The notes under the pieces were generated by a model. That model made no database searches, was not told the DNA's origin, and worked only from the letters and a program-made list of their open reading frames with translations. A DNA stretch of 64,000 nucleotides from Mucilaginibacter phenanthrenivorans. Its GTDB lineage: Bacteria > Bacteroidota > Bacteroidia > Sphingobacteriales > Sphingobacteriaceae. The position numbers and the translations under genes were made by a program. This document shows positions 35,713 to 44,675 of this stretch, in pieces; position 1 is the first letter of the stretch, and every line of letters begins with the position of its first letter. The stretch spans positions 21,289 through 85,288 of the forward strand of contig NZ_JAHVAP010000023.1 in NCBI RefSeq assembly GCF_024721155.1, written 5' to 3'.

Positions 35713-35766
35713 TAATAATTGATAAACAGGTTCAAAACGATGTTAAAATACGTATTTTCAAAAGAA

Positions 35767-36318
35767 TCAGGAGATGACCCTGTCGCGGATCTTCACCGCT
35801 GGGTTTCCCTGGTAAACAGAATAGGCATCAAGGTTTTTAGTAGCCACCGAACCACTGGTGAGCACGGCGTGTGATGCCACGGTTACACCAAGGTTGATCA
35901 TTGCACCCGCACCGATCCAAACACCATCTTCCAGTGTCACGCCGGCGGTTATATTGAATGTTGTTTTTTTATAATCGTGGCTGCCGGTGAGTAAAACTGC
36001 CCCCTGTGACAGGCAGACATTACTGCCGACGCTAATTGGAACAAGGCAATCAATCCAAACATTTTCGCCTATCCAGGTTTGGTTGCCAACAGTGAGATGC
36101 CAGGGATATTTAACATTTACCCCGGGTTTTATGGTAACCGCTTTGCCGATCCTCGCCCCGAATAAACGCAGCAAAAACACCTTGAAAGTACTGGATGGCA
36201 CTAAGCTTGTCTTTAAAAACACAGCGTTTACATAAAACCAAAGCAGCCTTTTAAAAGCATTGCCCCCGGGATGAAACGGTGCGTTATTGTATAATGACAG
36301 GTCAGTTTTTTGCATCAT
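35767..36318 (-). CDS. WcaF-like acetyltransferase (left-handed beta-helix)
   Basis: 183 residues. N-terminal NAFKRLLWFYVNAVFLKTSLVPSS is typical of the colanic-acid acetyltransferase WcaF group; hexapeptide repeats run from about residue 58 to 165 (IGKAVTIKPGVNV, IGENVWIDCLVPISVGSNVCLSQGAVL, GVWIGAGAMINLGVTV) and HDYKKTTFNI carries the catalytic histidine. Likely O-acetylates an exopolysaccharide precursor. Overlaps the exosortase fragment by 17 bases on the same strand, as in an operon. Confidence 0.85.
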   Translation of the reverse strand: MMQKTDLSLYNNAPFHPGGNAFKRLLWFYVNAVFLKTSLVPSSTFKVFLLRLFGARIGKAVTIKPGVNVKYPWHLTVGNQTWIGENVWIDCLVPISVGSNVCLSQGAVLLTGSHDYKKTTFNITAGVTLEDGVWIGAGAMINLGVTVASHAVLTSGSVATKNLDAYSVYQGNPAVKIRDRVIS

Positions 36319-36616
36319 TCAGCGCATCAGTGCGTTTTACCCAAAAGTAAAGGGTAATGGCGATAATTACATATATTATGATATTAAAAACGGTATGATG
36401 ATCAACAATTCGATTATCCTTTTTATGCCAGAACAGGGCAAGAAGCACAAAGCGTAAAATATTTAAAAGTTCGATCCCCAATATGCCGCTGACCAGGAAG
36501 ATGATCTTCGATTTTAATTTTGCGGGATATGCCAGAACGAACGCCGCAAAAAAACTGATCACACCCAGGCCGAGGCAGGAGTATACCAGTTGTATAACGC
36601 CCCTGCCGGCTACCAA
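36302..36616 (-). pseudogene. Exosortase C-terminal part, separated by a frameshifting duplication
   Basis: 104-residue open frame (from TTG 36616) with all catalytic residues of the exosortase/archaeosortase family: Cys14 in VYSCLG, Arg55 in NILRFVLL and His73/His74 in VDHHTVF, each within or beside a membrane helix. The N-terminal helices of the same enzyme are encoded upstream in another frame, at the end of the 36610-37782 gene. Removing one of the two perfect 71-bp copies (36551-36692) joins both into one frame. As it stands the fragment may or may not be translated. Exosortases are thought to cleave PEP-CTERM-type sorting signals during surface-protein and polysaccharide assembly. Confidence 0.8.
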
Positions 36617-36692
36617 AAGTTAAAACTGATCACACCCAGGCCGAGGCAGGAGTATACCAGTTGTATAACGCCCCTGCCGGCTACCAAAAGTT
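36551..36692. repeat. Perfect 71-bp tandem duplication inside the exosortase gene
   Basis: Units 36551-36621 and 36622-36692 are identical over all 71 bases (both begin AAAACTGATCACACC and end CTACCAAAAGTT). The length is not a multiple of three, so the copy shifts the frame. Flanking bases differ on both sides, defining the unit exactly. With one unit the frame from 37815 to 36302 would be 1443 bases, a whole number of codons without a stop. Confidence 0.97.
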
Positions 36693-37782
36693 CGTACTGA
36701 TTGGTTACAGCAGTAAATCCAAACCAACCCAGTACAGCCGCACTAGCTTTTAACAAAAGCCATCGTAAGCCTTGTATATAGTTCAGGTTATCGGCAAGAA
36801 ATGCGCTGTAATGATTGCCCGGCGATGTAACACCGAAAAAGAAGATGTTGAAATAGTAGAACGCCGCGAATAGGATTACAAATAGCAAGATAAACCTTAA
36901 TGGGGAGTGCCCGGTGTTCACATTTTCGGGATTCTTCTTTTTAAGGATCTCATCAATCTTAACATCAACAATAAGCCGGAACCAGAAGCCTTGCAGAAAG
37001 TGGAATATCACACCGGTTTGCCCGTCGAGAATACCCAGCTGGAAAAACATGCGGTAAAGAAAATATAACATCGGCCTTACGTAGCGGGGTAGCTTCCACC
37101 ATAGCTGTTTTAACCTTGCGGTACGTTCATCGGGCGAGCCCCAAAAGTGTGGCTTTACGGTTTGCGAGCGCAGTTGCATCATCCGCTCCACCTCTTCATG
37201 AGCAACCAGGTCGCTGTAGCGGTTGTGCTTTTCGATCCAAAAGCTGATATTATTCTCTTTCAGGTTTTCTTCAAGGATAAAGCCGTCCTTCCAGATTTCG
37301 GTTTTGCCCGGCACAATGAAACGATGATCCATGTTCTCGTTCAGATCGGAGTAGCCAACGCCATACCGGATCATTTTAAGCAGGTAGAAAGGGTAGTAGC
37401 CGCCATGTTTTATCCACCGGCCTTTAAAGAAATTTTTCCGGCTGAAGTAAATGCCATCTACATCTTTATGGTCGTCATCTTTAAAATTGTGCAAGCGCTC
37501 GTTCAGTTCGGGGGTTACTGTTTGGTCGGCGTCAAGGCAAACTATCCAGGGCGTTTTAATGTCGAAATTTTTTAAAGCAAAATCCCATTGCTTGGGGTGA
37601 TTTTCAAAGGCATGCTGTAAAATAGTGGCCCCGTAGTTTTTTGCTATCGAGATGGTATTATCCGTACTGCCGGAATCTACTATAAAAATAGCTGCGCCGA
37701 GGTTTTGGATAGAGGCAAGCAAGCGCGGTAAATGAATTTCTTCATTATAAGTGATTATAATAAATGAAAATTCGCTGTTCAC
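36610..37782 (-). CDS. Glycosyltransferase family 2 joined to the N-terminal half of an exosortase (frameshifted)
   Basis: 390 residues as read. Residues 1 to about 285 are a GT2 enzyme: FSFIIITYNEEIHLPRLL, VDSGSTDNTISIA, LDADQTVTPEL and the later WWKLPRYVRPMLYFLYRMF region. After a hydrophilic linker (KKKNPENVNTGHS) come membrane helices LRFILLFVILFAAFYYFN, a GVTSPGNHYSAFL loop and the YSCLG cysteine region of an exosortase, then a foreign tail (NFW) and stop caused by the 71-bp duplication. The intact product would be about 469 residues. GTG 37782 overlaps the methyltransferase stop (TAGTG) and fits the family start better than ATG 37815, 11 codons earlier. It resembles the exosortase Y-type loci I recall from Sphingobacteriaceae. 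Confidence 0.8.
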   Translation of the reverse strand: MNSEFSFIIITYNEEIHLPRLLASIQNLGAAIFIVDSGSTDNTISIAKNYGATILQHAFENHPKQWDFALKNFDIKTPWIVCLDADQTVTPELNERLHNFKDDDHKDVDGIYFSRKNFFKGRWIKHGGYYPFYLLKMIRYGVGYSDLNENMDHRFIVPGKTEIWKDGFILEENLKENNISFWIEKHNRYSDLVAHEEVERMMQLRSQTVKPHFWGSPDERTARLKQLWWKLPRYVRPMLYFLYRMFFQLGILDGQTGVIFHFLQGFWFRLIVDVKIDEILKKKNPENVNTGHSPLRFILLFVILFAAFYYFNIFFFGVTSPGNHYSAFLADNLNYIQGLRWLLLKASAAVLGWFGFTAVTNQYELLVAGRGVIQLVYSCLGLGVISFNFW

Positions 37783-38399
37783 TATAATTTTGCTTTGATG
37801 ATCATACTCATCCATATATAAGGAATCCGGCCACAGCCCTTAAATTGAGTAACCGTGAACCCCGCATCCGTTAATACTTTACTCAAAGTCTTTCTCGACC
37901 ATAATTTGATATGTCCGCCCAACCAAAGGGGATTGAGATGCTGATCCCACTTGTTAAAAATACTGAGCATTAAGTTCTTCAAATAACCATGGTAAGGCGT
38001 GGTTACTATAATCTCAGCACCCGGCTTTAATTGCAGTTTGCAGAATTCAATAAACGCCTGTGGGTTATATAGGTGCTCGATAACTTCAGTAGTAATGATG
38101 GTATCGAACGGAATATTTTGTAACTGAGCCGGCAATGCATCTGACGACAGGTCCTGCACAAAAAAGCGGTCCGGGTTTGTTTTTTGAGCAATGCCGATCC
38201 CCTTTTCGGAGGCATCGGTGCCGTAGGCATTGTAACCAAGCGTAAGCAGGTAGTTTACAAGGTACCCATTGCCGCAACCAAGGTCGAGAATATACTTGTT
38301 TCTGTCCTTATCAAGCATGGCTACCAGGTCGTTCAGCTGATAGCTAAAGTTATGGGTTGGCGCGTCGCTGTGGTATCCGTAATCGATGTAATCAGCCAT
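37782..38399 (-). CDS. Class I SAM-dependent methyltransferase of the polysaccharide locus
   Basis: 205 residues. Motif I ILDLGCGNGYLVNYLL, acidic post-I GTDASEKGI, FDTIITTEVIEHLYNPQAFI (UbiG/SAM type 11-like), and AEIIVTTPYHGYLKNL. The late region TPYHG.LKNL...W..H.NPLW.GGHIKLWS is typical of methyltransferases in exopolysaccharide operons. Overlaps the glycosyltransferase genes on both sides (8 bases upstream, stop/start overlap downstream), showing tight coupling. Confidence 0.85.
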   Translation of the reverse strand: MADYIDYGYHSDAPTHNFSYQLNDLVAMLDKDRNKYILDLGCGNGYLVNYLLTLGYNAYGTDASEKGIGIAQKTNPDRFFVQDLSSDALPAQLQNIPFDTIITTEVIEHLYNPQAFIEFCKLQLKPGAEIIVTTPYHGYLKNLMLSIFNKWDQHLNPLWLGGHIKLWSRKTLSKVLTDAGFTVTQFKGCGRIPYIWMSMIIKAKL

Positions 38400-39525
38400 T
38401 AATTATGTTATTGTACATGTTTACATATTGTGCAACCAGGTTAGCTTCGTTAAAATCAGCAGCAATTTTTGCCGGTGCACTTGCCCTGATCCTGTTCAGC
38501 TCATCCTGTTTTCCGTGAATAAAATTAATCATATTACCTATAGCTGCGGCGTTCAATTCGCTTTGCCAACCAAGATTATTCGAGACCACATAATCTGCCA
38601 GGCCAACGAACGGGCTTACTAAGACCGCCGTACCCTGGCTCAGGCTTTCAATAATTACATTGCCAAAGTTTTCATCGTGTGAGGGTAAAACAAGGAGGTG
38701 GTGCTGCGCCAATATTTCAAATTTTTTATCATTTTGAAAGCCTATCCAATAAACATCTGCTTCATCACCATTTCTTCTAACTAATGCTTTGAGCTCATCT
38801 ACATAAGTTTTTTCGCCGCTTCCGACAATAGTTAAGCTGAATGGGAAATTTATAAATGGCAGCGCGTTTATTAAAAGATCCAACCCTTTCTTTTCTTCTA
38901 TCCTTGAAAGAAAGATCAGTTTTAAAACAGCTAAAGATTGAGCAGCTCCAGGCAAATCAGCAGGCAGTTTAACAAAGTTGGGCAGGTTGGTAATATTTCG
39001 GGGCTTAATAAGCGCAATGATAGCTTCGCTCTCCCTGCCTGATGTTACATGGATGCTGCAGCGCTGTAATAACGGTTTGCCCAGTAAATGATGAATGAAC
39101 CACTTTACACCGATATTTTTATTTTGAAATGAATAAGGGCTCAGCGTTCCCCTTGGTGACACCACAACCGGGACATTGCGCATTAACGCGATGAGGCAGG
39201 AGAAAAGGGATACTAAATTCCACCATGCATGGATATGGACAACATCAAAGCTTTTTACTGTGCACCATAGTTTTTTTAAAAGCGCCGGTGAAAAATGGGA
39301 ATGATCTTTGGTGATCCTTTTGAAATAAGTTACTGTTACGCCATCAACATTTAAAGGCTGGTTAGGCTGCACTGGTAACTCTTCCTTCCCGTTAGCGGTG
39401 GTTGCATAAACTTTGGTATCAATGCCCGCCTTCGTCAGTTGCTCACTTAGCATGGAAACAGACATGGTTGGGCCACCATATATGTAAGCGGGTTTGTACG
39501 CCGCACAGATCTGTAAAACTCTCAA
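38392..39525 (-). CDS. Glycosyltransferase family 4 (exosortase-associated type)
   Basis: 377 residues, GT-B fold. N-terminal VLQICAAYKPAYIYGGPTMSVSML, central HIHAWWNLVSLFS and VVVSPRGTLSPYSF, the donor-site region FLSRIEEKKGLDLLINAL and the catalytic-loop glutamates in PSHDENFGNVIIESLSQGTAVLVSP. Resembles the XrtY-associated glycosyltransferase (XYAG1) family that I recall beside exosortase Y. Overlaps the Wzy-like gene by 4 bases. Confidence 0.87.
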   Translation of the reverse strand: MRVLQICAAYKPAYIYGGPTMSVSMLSEQLTKAGIDTKVYATTANGKEELPVQPNQPLNVDGVTVTYFKRITKDHSHFSPALLKKLWCTVKSFDVVHIHAWWNLVSLFSCLIALMRNVPVVVSPRGTLSPYSFQNKNIGVKWFIHHLLGKPLLQRCSIHVTSGRESEAIIALIKPRNITNLPNFVKLPADLPGAAQSLAVLKLIFLSRIEEKKGLDLLINALPFINFPFSLTIVGSGEKTYVDELKALVRRNGDEADVYWIGFQNDKKFEILAQHHLLVLPSHDENFGNVIIESLSQGTAVLVSPFVGLADYVVSNNLGWQSELNAAAIGNMINFIHGKQDELNRIRASAPAKIAADFNEANLVAQYVNMYNNIING

Positions 39526-40268
39526 ATTTCCTTTAATATATTTCTCGATCGCAAAACCTTAAAGATAGCCAGCATGCTTATATAACTCCAGAATACGGAG
39601 TTGATGAGGAACTCGAAGCTTAATCCGCGCCAAAAGATCTGGAACAAGCCGCTGAATATAAGTGCTGTTCCTAAGATATAGCCACCAAAAAGTTCCTCGG
39701 CTTTTACGGCAATTATTTGCGCTACGGCACCGTATGCAAATAAGAAAATAAAGATACCCCATGCCCCTCCCGACAAATAGGCATCAACTACAAAGGCCGG
39801 CTTAGCGGACACGCTTGAACTTCGATTAACTACGCCGGCATCATAAACGCGCTGCATTATCAGTTCCTCCGTATTGGGTTTCGATGGCCAGAATACCCTT
39901 GGCACTATCGCGATGGCCGATTGTTTCAAAATTTGTGTTCCGTAATAATCTACCTGGCTTGGGGTTGATTTAACATACCTGGTAAACATGTCTATTTCGC
40001 TGAGGCGATAACAAAGAAAGATCCAGTTGGAAGTGTCCTCAGTATCTGTATTCAGCGTAGCATCAAGGGCTATTTGTGTAGCATCGTCTGAAGTTTCGTC
40101 GCCTGACCATACATTTTGCCTGAAACTGTTTACATAGGCGGGCAAAAACATAAAAAGCAGGATAAGTACCGGGCCAAATATTATGGTAACCAGCCGTTTA
40201 TAATTAGGATATAAAAAAATCCCTAATACCAATACGCTGATAATAATAGGTTCTTTAAAGCCCGATGT
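39522..40268 (-). pseudogene. Wzy-like polysaccharide polymerase, N-terminal half missing
   Basis: The minus-strand frame has about 245 plausible residues from SGFKEPIIISVLVLGIFLYPNYKR onward: several membrane helices, a periplasmic loop with QSAIAIVPRVFWPSKPNTEELIMQR and the final SFEFLINSVFWSYI, like the exosortase-associated Wzy-like proteins, which are about twice as long. The frame stays open to an ATG at 40406, but those about 46 residues (MFIIINDVDSFIRRSSINN...) are antisense to the glycosyltransferase on the other strand and are not Wzy sequence. The gene thus lost its 5' half and its promoter at a junction near 40264-40269. Confidence 0.7.
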
Positions 40269-40985
40269 GTTTGTTACAATGCCGAAAACACTATTAAAAG
40301 CTGTATTGAGTCGGTTATAGCGCAGAAATTTAACAATGTTGAATATATAGTTATTGATGGAGGATCGACGGATAAAACTATCAACATCGTTAATAATTAT
40401 AAACATTTTATAAGTCGCGTTATTTCTGAGCCTGATAAGGGCATTTATGATGCCATGAACAAAGGCATTAAACTGGCTACAGGCGATGTGGTTGGAATGT
40501 TGAATGCTGATGATTTTTTTGCCGATGATACAGTTTTAGACAATATAGCCGAAGCGTTTAAAAAAAATAATGTTGATATCGTATACGCCGACCTGGATTA
40601 CATAAACGCATCCGGGAAGGTTATACGCAAATGGCGATCGGGCCAATACACCACCAAAAGTCTCAACTTTGGATGGATGCCACCACACCCAACTTTCTAT
40701 TGTAAACGAAATTTATTCGAAAAATTCGGCTTCTACGGCCTTAATTATGGTACCGCTGCCGATTATGAGTTGATGTTAAGATTCCTGTATATCAATAAGT
40801 TATCTGCATTTTATATTGAAAAAGTAATAATTAAAATGAAAATCGGCGGAAAGAGTAACAAAAATTTCAGCAGCCGCGTAAAAGGATTATTGTTTGATTT
40901 AAAAGCAATGCGGACTAACGGAATTTCGTTTCCAATTATTACAATAATTGTTAAGCCGTTACGAAAGCTGATACAATACTTTTAA
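40266..40985 (+). pseudogene. Glycosyltransferase family 2, start codon and first codons missing
   Basis: From 40269 the plus strand encodes VCYNAENTIKSCIESV, then EYIVIDGGSTDKTINIV, EPDKGIYDAMNKGIKLATGD, MLNADDFF and MPPHPTFYCKRNLFEKFGFYG: a GT2 enzyme with its nucleotide-sugar DxD-type motif. Only the first six or so residues (normally M-I-S-I-I-T) are absent; upstream the frame runs into unrelated sequence (FFKARC) and a stop at 40224, without any ATG. The first ATG is at 40455, far inside the domain. Joined head to head with the truncated Wzy-like gene. Confidence 0.7.
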
Positions 40986-41091
40986 TCAAAGGATGTAAAT
41001 GTTAATATGTTAATAATAACTGACAATCTAAATTAACAATTGTTATTTACTTGCAGCATTAAATTAACTATTGTATAACTAGCGTAACGGG

Positions 41092-42198
41092 ATGATGATG
41101 GAATTTCTACATAATTACACTTTTCTATACTACATTTTTATCGTTGCTGTTTCGTTACTGATAACAACATTTGCCATCCCATCAATTCTGCACGTAGCCC
41201 GCTTCCGCCACTTATATGACGATCTTGGCCATTTCAGGAAGGAACATGATCACGGCATTCCCCGGCTTGGCGGTGTTGCCATTTTTGTTGGCTTCACAAT
41301 TACTTCCCTTTTATTCTGTATGACCAATAAGGCTTTGCCGATAAACTATCTGCTTACGGCCTGTATAATTTTGTTCGCCATGGGTATTAAGGATGACCTT
41401 TCGGGTGTAAACTCAAATACGAAACTTATTATTCAGTTTGTAGTGTGTGCCATACTTGTATTGTTAGGCAATATCCGTTTAACCGGATTGTACGGTGTAT
41501 TCGGAATTTATGAACTACCATACATTGTGAGCGTTGGCTTATCAATTTTAATAATCTTATTAGTTGTTAACGCGTTTAACTTAATTGACGGTATTGACGG
41601 CCTGGCCGCAACTACCGGCATTATTGCCAACGGCGCCTTTGCCATATTGTTTATATATATTAAGCAATATGAGTTGGCTGCGGTTTCAATGGCCATGGCC
41701 GGAGCTATTTTGGGCTTTTTACGTTTCAATATTACACCTGCAAAAATATTTATGGGCGATACCGGATCTTTATTGATCGGGCTGATAACAGCAGTAATGG
41801 CACTAAAGTTTATGGAAGTAAATATGATTACCGCCACTAAGCTGCCTGAGCTATACAGCGCTCCTGCATTAACAGTGGCTATACTGATAGGCCCGGTATT
41901 CGATACCATACGTGTGTTTGTTATCCGGATCCTGCAAGGTAACTCTCCGTTTGCAGCCGATCGCAACCATATTCATCACCGCATGCTGAAGCTTGGTTTT
42001 AACCACTTGCAAACTACTCTTATTTTAACAGTTGCTAATATTTCATCAATTATAATGGTATTGCTGCTTAAGTCTTATGGCAATTCAATTCTTATTGTGT
42101 TGATCGTGTTGATCTCGCTGGTATGTAATTGGATCATTACTTTCTTCCTTCGTTCAAAAGAACGCGAAAGCCTTGCATTGCGCAACCTGTTCGTTTAA
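41092..42198 (+). CDS. WecA/MraY-family polyprenyl-phosphate sugar-1-phosphate transferase
   Basis: 368 residues with about ten membrane helices. Family motifs: GIKDDLSGVNSNTKL (DD pair), NAFNLIDGIDGLAA, KIFMGDTGSLLIG and the sugar-specifying HIHHRMLKLGF loop. Transfers a HexNAc- or similar sugar-1-phosphate to undecaprenyl phosphate, starting a lipid-linked glycan at the inner membrane. Placed beside the exopolysaccharide locus, it is a likely initiating enzyme. Three ATGs occur at the start (41092, 41095, 41098); which is used is unclear. Confidence 0.9.
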   Translation: MMMEFLHNYTFLYYIFIVAVSLLITTFAIPSILHVARFRHLYDDLGHFRKEHDHGIPRLGGVAIFVGFTITSLLFCMTNKALPINYLLTACIILFAMGIKDDLSGVNSNTKLIIQFVVCAILVLLGNIRLTGLYGVFGIYELPYIVSVGLSILIILLVVNAFNLIDGIDGLAATTGIIANGAFAILFIYIKQYELAAVSMAMAGAILGFLRFNITPAKIFMGDTGSLLIGLITAVMALKFMEVNMITATKLPELYSAPALTVAILIGPVFDTIRVFVIRILQGNSPFAADRNHIHHRMLKLGFNHLQTTLILTVANISSIIMVLLLKSYGNSILIVLIVLISLVCNWIITFFLRSKERESLALRNLFV

Positions 42199-42273
42199 TT
42201 AAGCATTTTCAACTTCCTTAAAAACCTGACTTTTAGTTAACAGGTCCGTTCTGTCGCTTCCTTTTATTTTAGT

Positions 42274-42281
42274 TAATTTTG
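42274..42281 (+). promoter_or_regulatory. -7 box upstream of gap
   Basis: TAATTTTG matches TAnnTTTG, 19 bases before the gap start codon; a TTCTG stands about 20 bp upstream as a possible -33 element. Confidence 0.4.
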
Positions 42282-42300
42282 TCGCATTATTATTACTACT

Positions 42301-43293
42301 ATGAGGATTGCTATAAATGGGTTTGGGCGGATAGGGCGGATTTTTTTGAGGAATATCCTGGAAAGACAAGGGATTTCGGTTGTAGCGATAAATGACCTTA
42401 CAGATACTAAAACACTTGCGCATCTTTTTAAATACGATTCGGTTCACCGCGGCTTTAAAGGCTCGGTTGATTTTGATGAAAATCATTTAATAATAAATGG
42501 AAAAGCAATAAGAGTACTTTCGGAATCCAATCCCGAGAGGTTACCCTGGAAGGATTTGCAAATAGACCTTGTTATCGAATCAACAGGTAAATTCACGTCA
42601 AGACAAGGGGCGGAAAAGCACCTGGAGGCAGGGGCAGGACAGGTAATCATATCCGCGCCCGGGACCGATAAAAGCATCCCCGCCGTTGTGCTGGGCGTTA
42701 ATGACGGAATGATAGACCTAAAATCTCCGATACTATCAAACGCATCGTGTACAACCAACAATGTGGCTGCCATGGTTAAAATACTGGATGATAACTGGGG
42801 TATTATTGACGGATACATTACTACGGTGCATTCCATGACAGGTGACCAGAACCTGCACGATGCACCTCATAAGGATTTGCGCAGGGCAAGGGCAGCATCG
42901 GGTTCAATTATTCCGACAACTACCGGGGCCGCCAAGGCGATAACTGCTATATTCCCGCATTTGGACGGCCGCCTGGGCGGCGCCGGAATACGGGTGCCTG
43001 TTCTAAATGGATCATTAACCGACTTTACCTGTAGCCTAAAAAAACAACCCACAGTTGAGGCGATAAACCTGGCATTTAAAAAGGCCGCAGAAGGGCCGAT
43101 GAAAAATGTTTTGGAGTATACCGAGGATGCTATAGTATCAACCGATATATTGGGAAACCCGCACAGCTGCATTTTTGATGCCCAGCTTACCTCAATAGTG
43201 GGCGGGCTTGTTAAAGTAGTTGGCTGGTACGATAATGAAATGGGCTACTCCAGCCGTTTGGCCGATTTGGTGGAAAAGATTAGTTTATTGTGA
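42301..43293 (+). CDS. gap: Glyceraldehyde-3-phosphate dehydrogenase
   Basis: 330 residues. NAD-binding RIAINGFGRIGRIFLRNI, catalytic SNASCTTNNVAAMV with the cysteine, SMTGDQNLHDAPHKDLRRARAA and the C-terminal VGWYDNEMGYSSRL. Glycolytic oxidation of GAP; the partner enzyme pgk lies 1.5 kb downstream on the same strand, separated by two other genes. Confidence 0.96.
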   Translation: MRIAINGFGRIGRIFLRNILERQGISVVAINDLTDTKTLAHLFKYDSVHRGFKGSVDFDENHLIINGKAIRVLSESNPERLPWKDLQIDLVIESTGKFTSRQGAEKHLEAGAGQVIISAPGTDKSIPAVVLGVNDGMIDLKSPILSNASCTTNNVAAMVKILDDNWGIIDGYITTVHSMTGDQNLHDAPHKDLRRARAASGSIIPTTTGAAKAITAIFPHLDGRLGGAGIRVPVLNGSLTDFTCSLKKQPTVEAINLAFKKAAEGPMKNVLEYTEDAIVSTDILGNPHSCIFDAQLTSIVGGLVKVVGWYDNEMGYSSRLADLVEKISLL

Positions 43294-43299
43294 GATAGT

Positions 43300-43406
43300 T
43301 AATTGGGTTGATTGAGTTAGATTATGTTGATTAAGTCGGGGAATTGAAAAGTAACATTATAACCTGCCGGCTTCAATTTTTAAAGCCTATTCAACTCAAT
43401 CAACTT
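43300..43406. repeat. TTGATTGAGTT-word inverted repeat
   Basis: AATTGGGTTGATTGAGTTAG and ATGTTGATTAAGTC on the left, ATTCAACTCAATCAACTTCA on the right, in the gap between two convergent genes. May act as a bidirectional end element. Confidence 0.55.
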
Positions 43407-44035
43407 CACTTTACATACTTCAAATAAGCTACTGCACTGGTTACAGGGTAATTTTTTTGATAATAAATATACGATGAAAATGTCAGTATGTCATCGGTTT
43501 TGCCGAGAATAAGATTTTGTTGATCTGTTGCCAACTGGTTTGAGCCGTATTCCTTTGAGAACGTTACAGTGCGGCGCACATTTATCTTTTTAACCTTAAC
43601 ACCTTTTATAGTAGTATCAGAAATGGTTTTGGTTTTAACATTGTTTAGATTTCCCTCAATGTAATTGTGAGCGGTTATACCATCTTCACTTATCGTAGTA
43701 AAATCAAACGCGCCTAATCTGGTGGATTTAAAATCTTCTGTTAAATGTACAGCGTAGGTTGTTTGATAGGCGTCGGCAAGCACAAATAAATTCAAGTTTT
43801 CATCAAGAGCCAAAGTAAGCACTTTGCCCGAAACTGTGGTTTTAACTTTTTGAGGATATATGATAAATGCTACCATATGGATAGAATCATCCCTGGTTAA
43901 CTTTTTAGTAGTATCGGGGATTGTTGTTACCGGTGGTGTTTTAGTTGTATCGGTAGGAGTTGGTGTAACATCATTTTTCTTGCTGCAGCTCCAAAGCATG
44001 ATAGAAACCAGGATCAAAGAAAATATTGTTCTCAT
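43406..44035 (-). CDS. Lipoprotein of unknown function
   Basis: 209 residues. Signal sequence with lipobox LWSC (Cys17), followed by a Thr/Pro-rich linker (TPTPTDTTKTPPVTTIPDTTKK), as common in Bacteroidota surface lipoproteins, then a beta-rich domain without similarity that I recognise. Confidence 0.7.
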   Translation of the reverse strand: MRTIFSLILVSIMLWSCSKKNDVTPTPTDTTKTPPVTTIPDTTKKLTRDDSIHMVAFIIYPQKVKTTVSGKVLTLALDENLNLFVLADAYQTTYAVHLTEDFKSTRLGAFDFTTISEDGITAHNYIEGNLNNVKTKTISDTTIKGVKVKKINVRRTVTFSKEYGSNQLATDQQNLILGKTDDILTFSSYIYYQKNYPVTSAVAYLKYVK

Positions 44036-44159
44036 AAAATAACCAATAGGTAATAAGTGATTATACTTAATGCAATAGTTGTGCAGTTTTTGTACATTTA
44101 GGTTAATAGTATCAATATACTACGGGGAAAATTGATAAATGGGTATAATATTGTAATAC

Positions 44160-44180
44160 CCCGGCTATTCAAAGGCCGGG
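44160..44180. other. Hairpin in the spacer between divergent genes
   Basis: CCCGGC and GCCGGG form a 6-bp stem with a 9-base loop, 60 bases before the GNAT gene. No T-run follows; perhaps a 5'-leader structure. The rest of spacer 44036-44240 is AT-rich without recognisable elements. Confidence 0.3.
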
Positions 44181-44240
44181 ATAATTAATAAGTTTGGGGA
44201 AAAATCTACTCATTTCGCCACTGTGTTCATTATTTAATAA

Positions 44241-44675
44241 ATGATTAAATTTATTTCCCTTTACGATCTGCTGCCCATCCGCAACGAAGTTTTGCGCGCG
44301 GGGCAGTTAACTCTGGAAGAATGTATTTTTCCCTCAGATAATTTACCGGGTATTTTTCACCTGGGTTATTACGTTGAGGAGGAGCTTGCCTGCATAGGAT
44401 CGTTCCACCCGCAAAGCTATGATGGTTTTGAAGGAACGGGTTACCAGTTACGCGGAATGGCTACCATTGAAAAATATCGGGGTAGGGGTTTGGGCAATCA
44501 ACTGCTAAACTTTGCAATAGTTTACCTTCGCGGGCAAAAAGCAAATTACCTGTGGTGTAACGCCAGGAAAACTGCTTTGCAATTTTATTTAAATATGGGT
44601 TTCGAGATTATATCTGCCGAATTTGAGGTGCCCGGTATAGGTCCTCATTATGTTATGTATGTTAAGATTCGGTGA
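44241..44675 (+). CDS. GNAT-family N-acetyltransferase
   Basis: 144 residues with the GNAT acetyl-CoA site in QLRGMATIEKYRGRGLGNQLL (RxGxGx core) and a C-terminal strand LWCNARKTALQFYLNMGFEI. Cytosolic acetyl transfer to an unknown amine. Precedes pgk on the same strand. Confidence 0.85.
   Translation: MIKFISLYDLLPIRNEVLRAGQLTLEECIFPSDNLPGIFHLGYYVEEELACIGSFHPQSYDGFEGTGYQLRGMATIEKYRGRGLGNQLLNFAIVYLRGQKANYLWCNARKTALQFYLNMGFEIISAEFEVPGIGPHYVMYVKIR

Noticed and set aside
36302..36616. Independent small exosortase gene
   Set aside because: Its start lies in the middle of a duplicated unit and the missing helices are encoded just upstream in another frame; a split gene explains it better.
40270..40406. 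N-terminal 46 codons of the Wzy-like frame as real coding sequence
   Set aside because: They are the complement of clear GT2 coding sequence on the plus strand.
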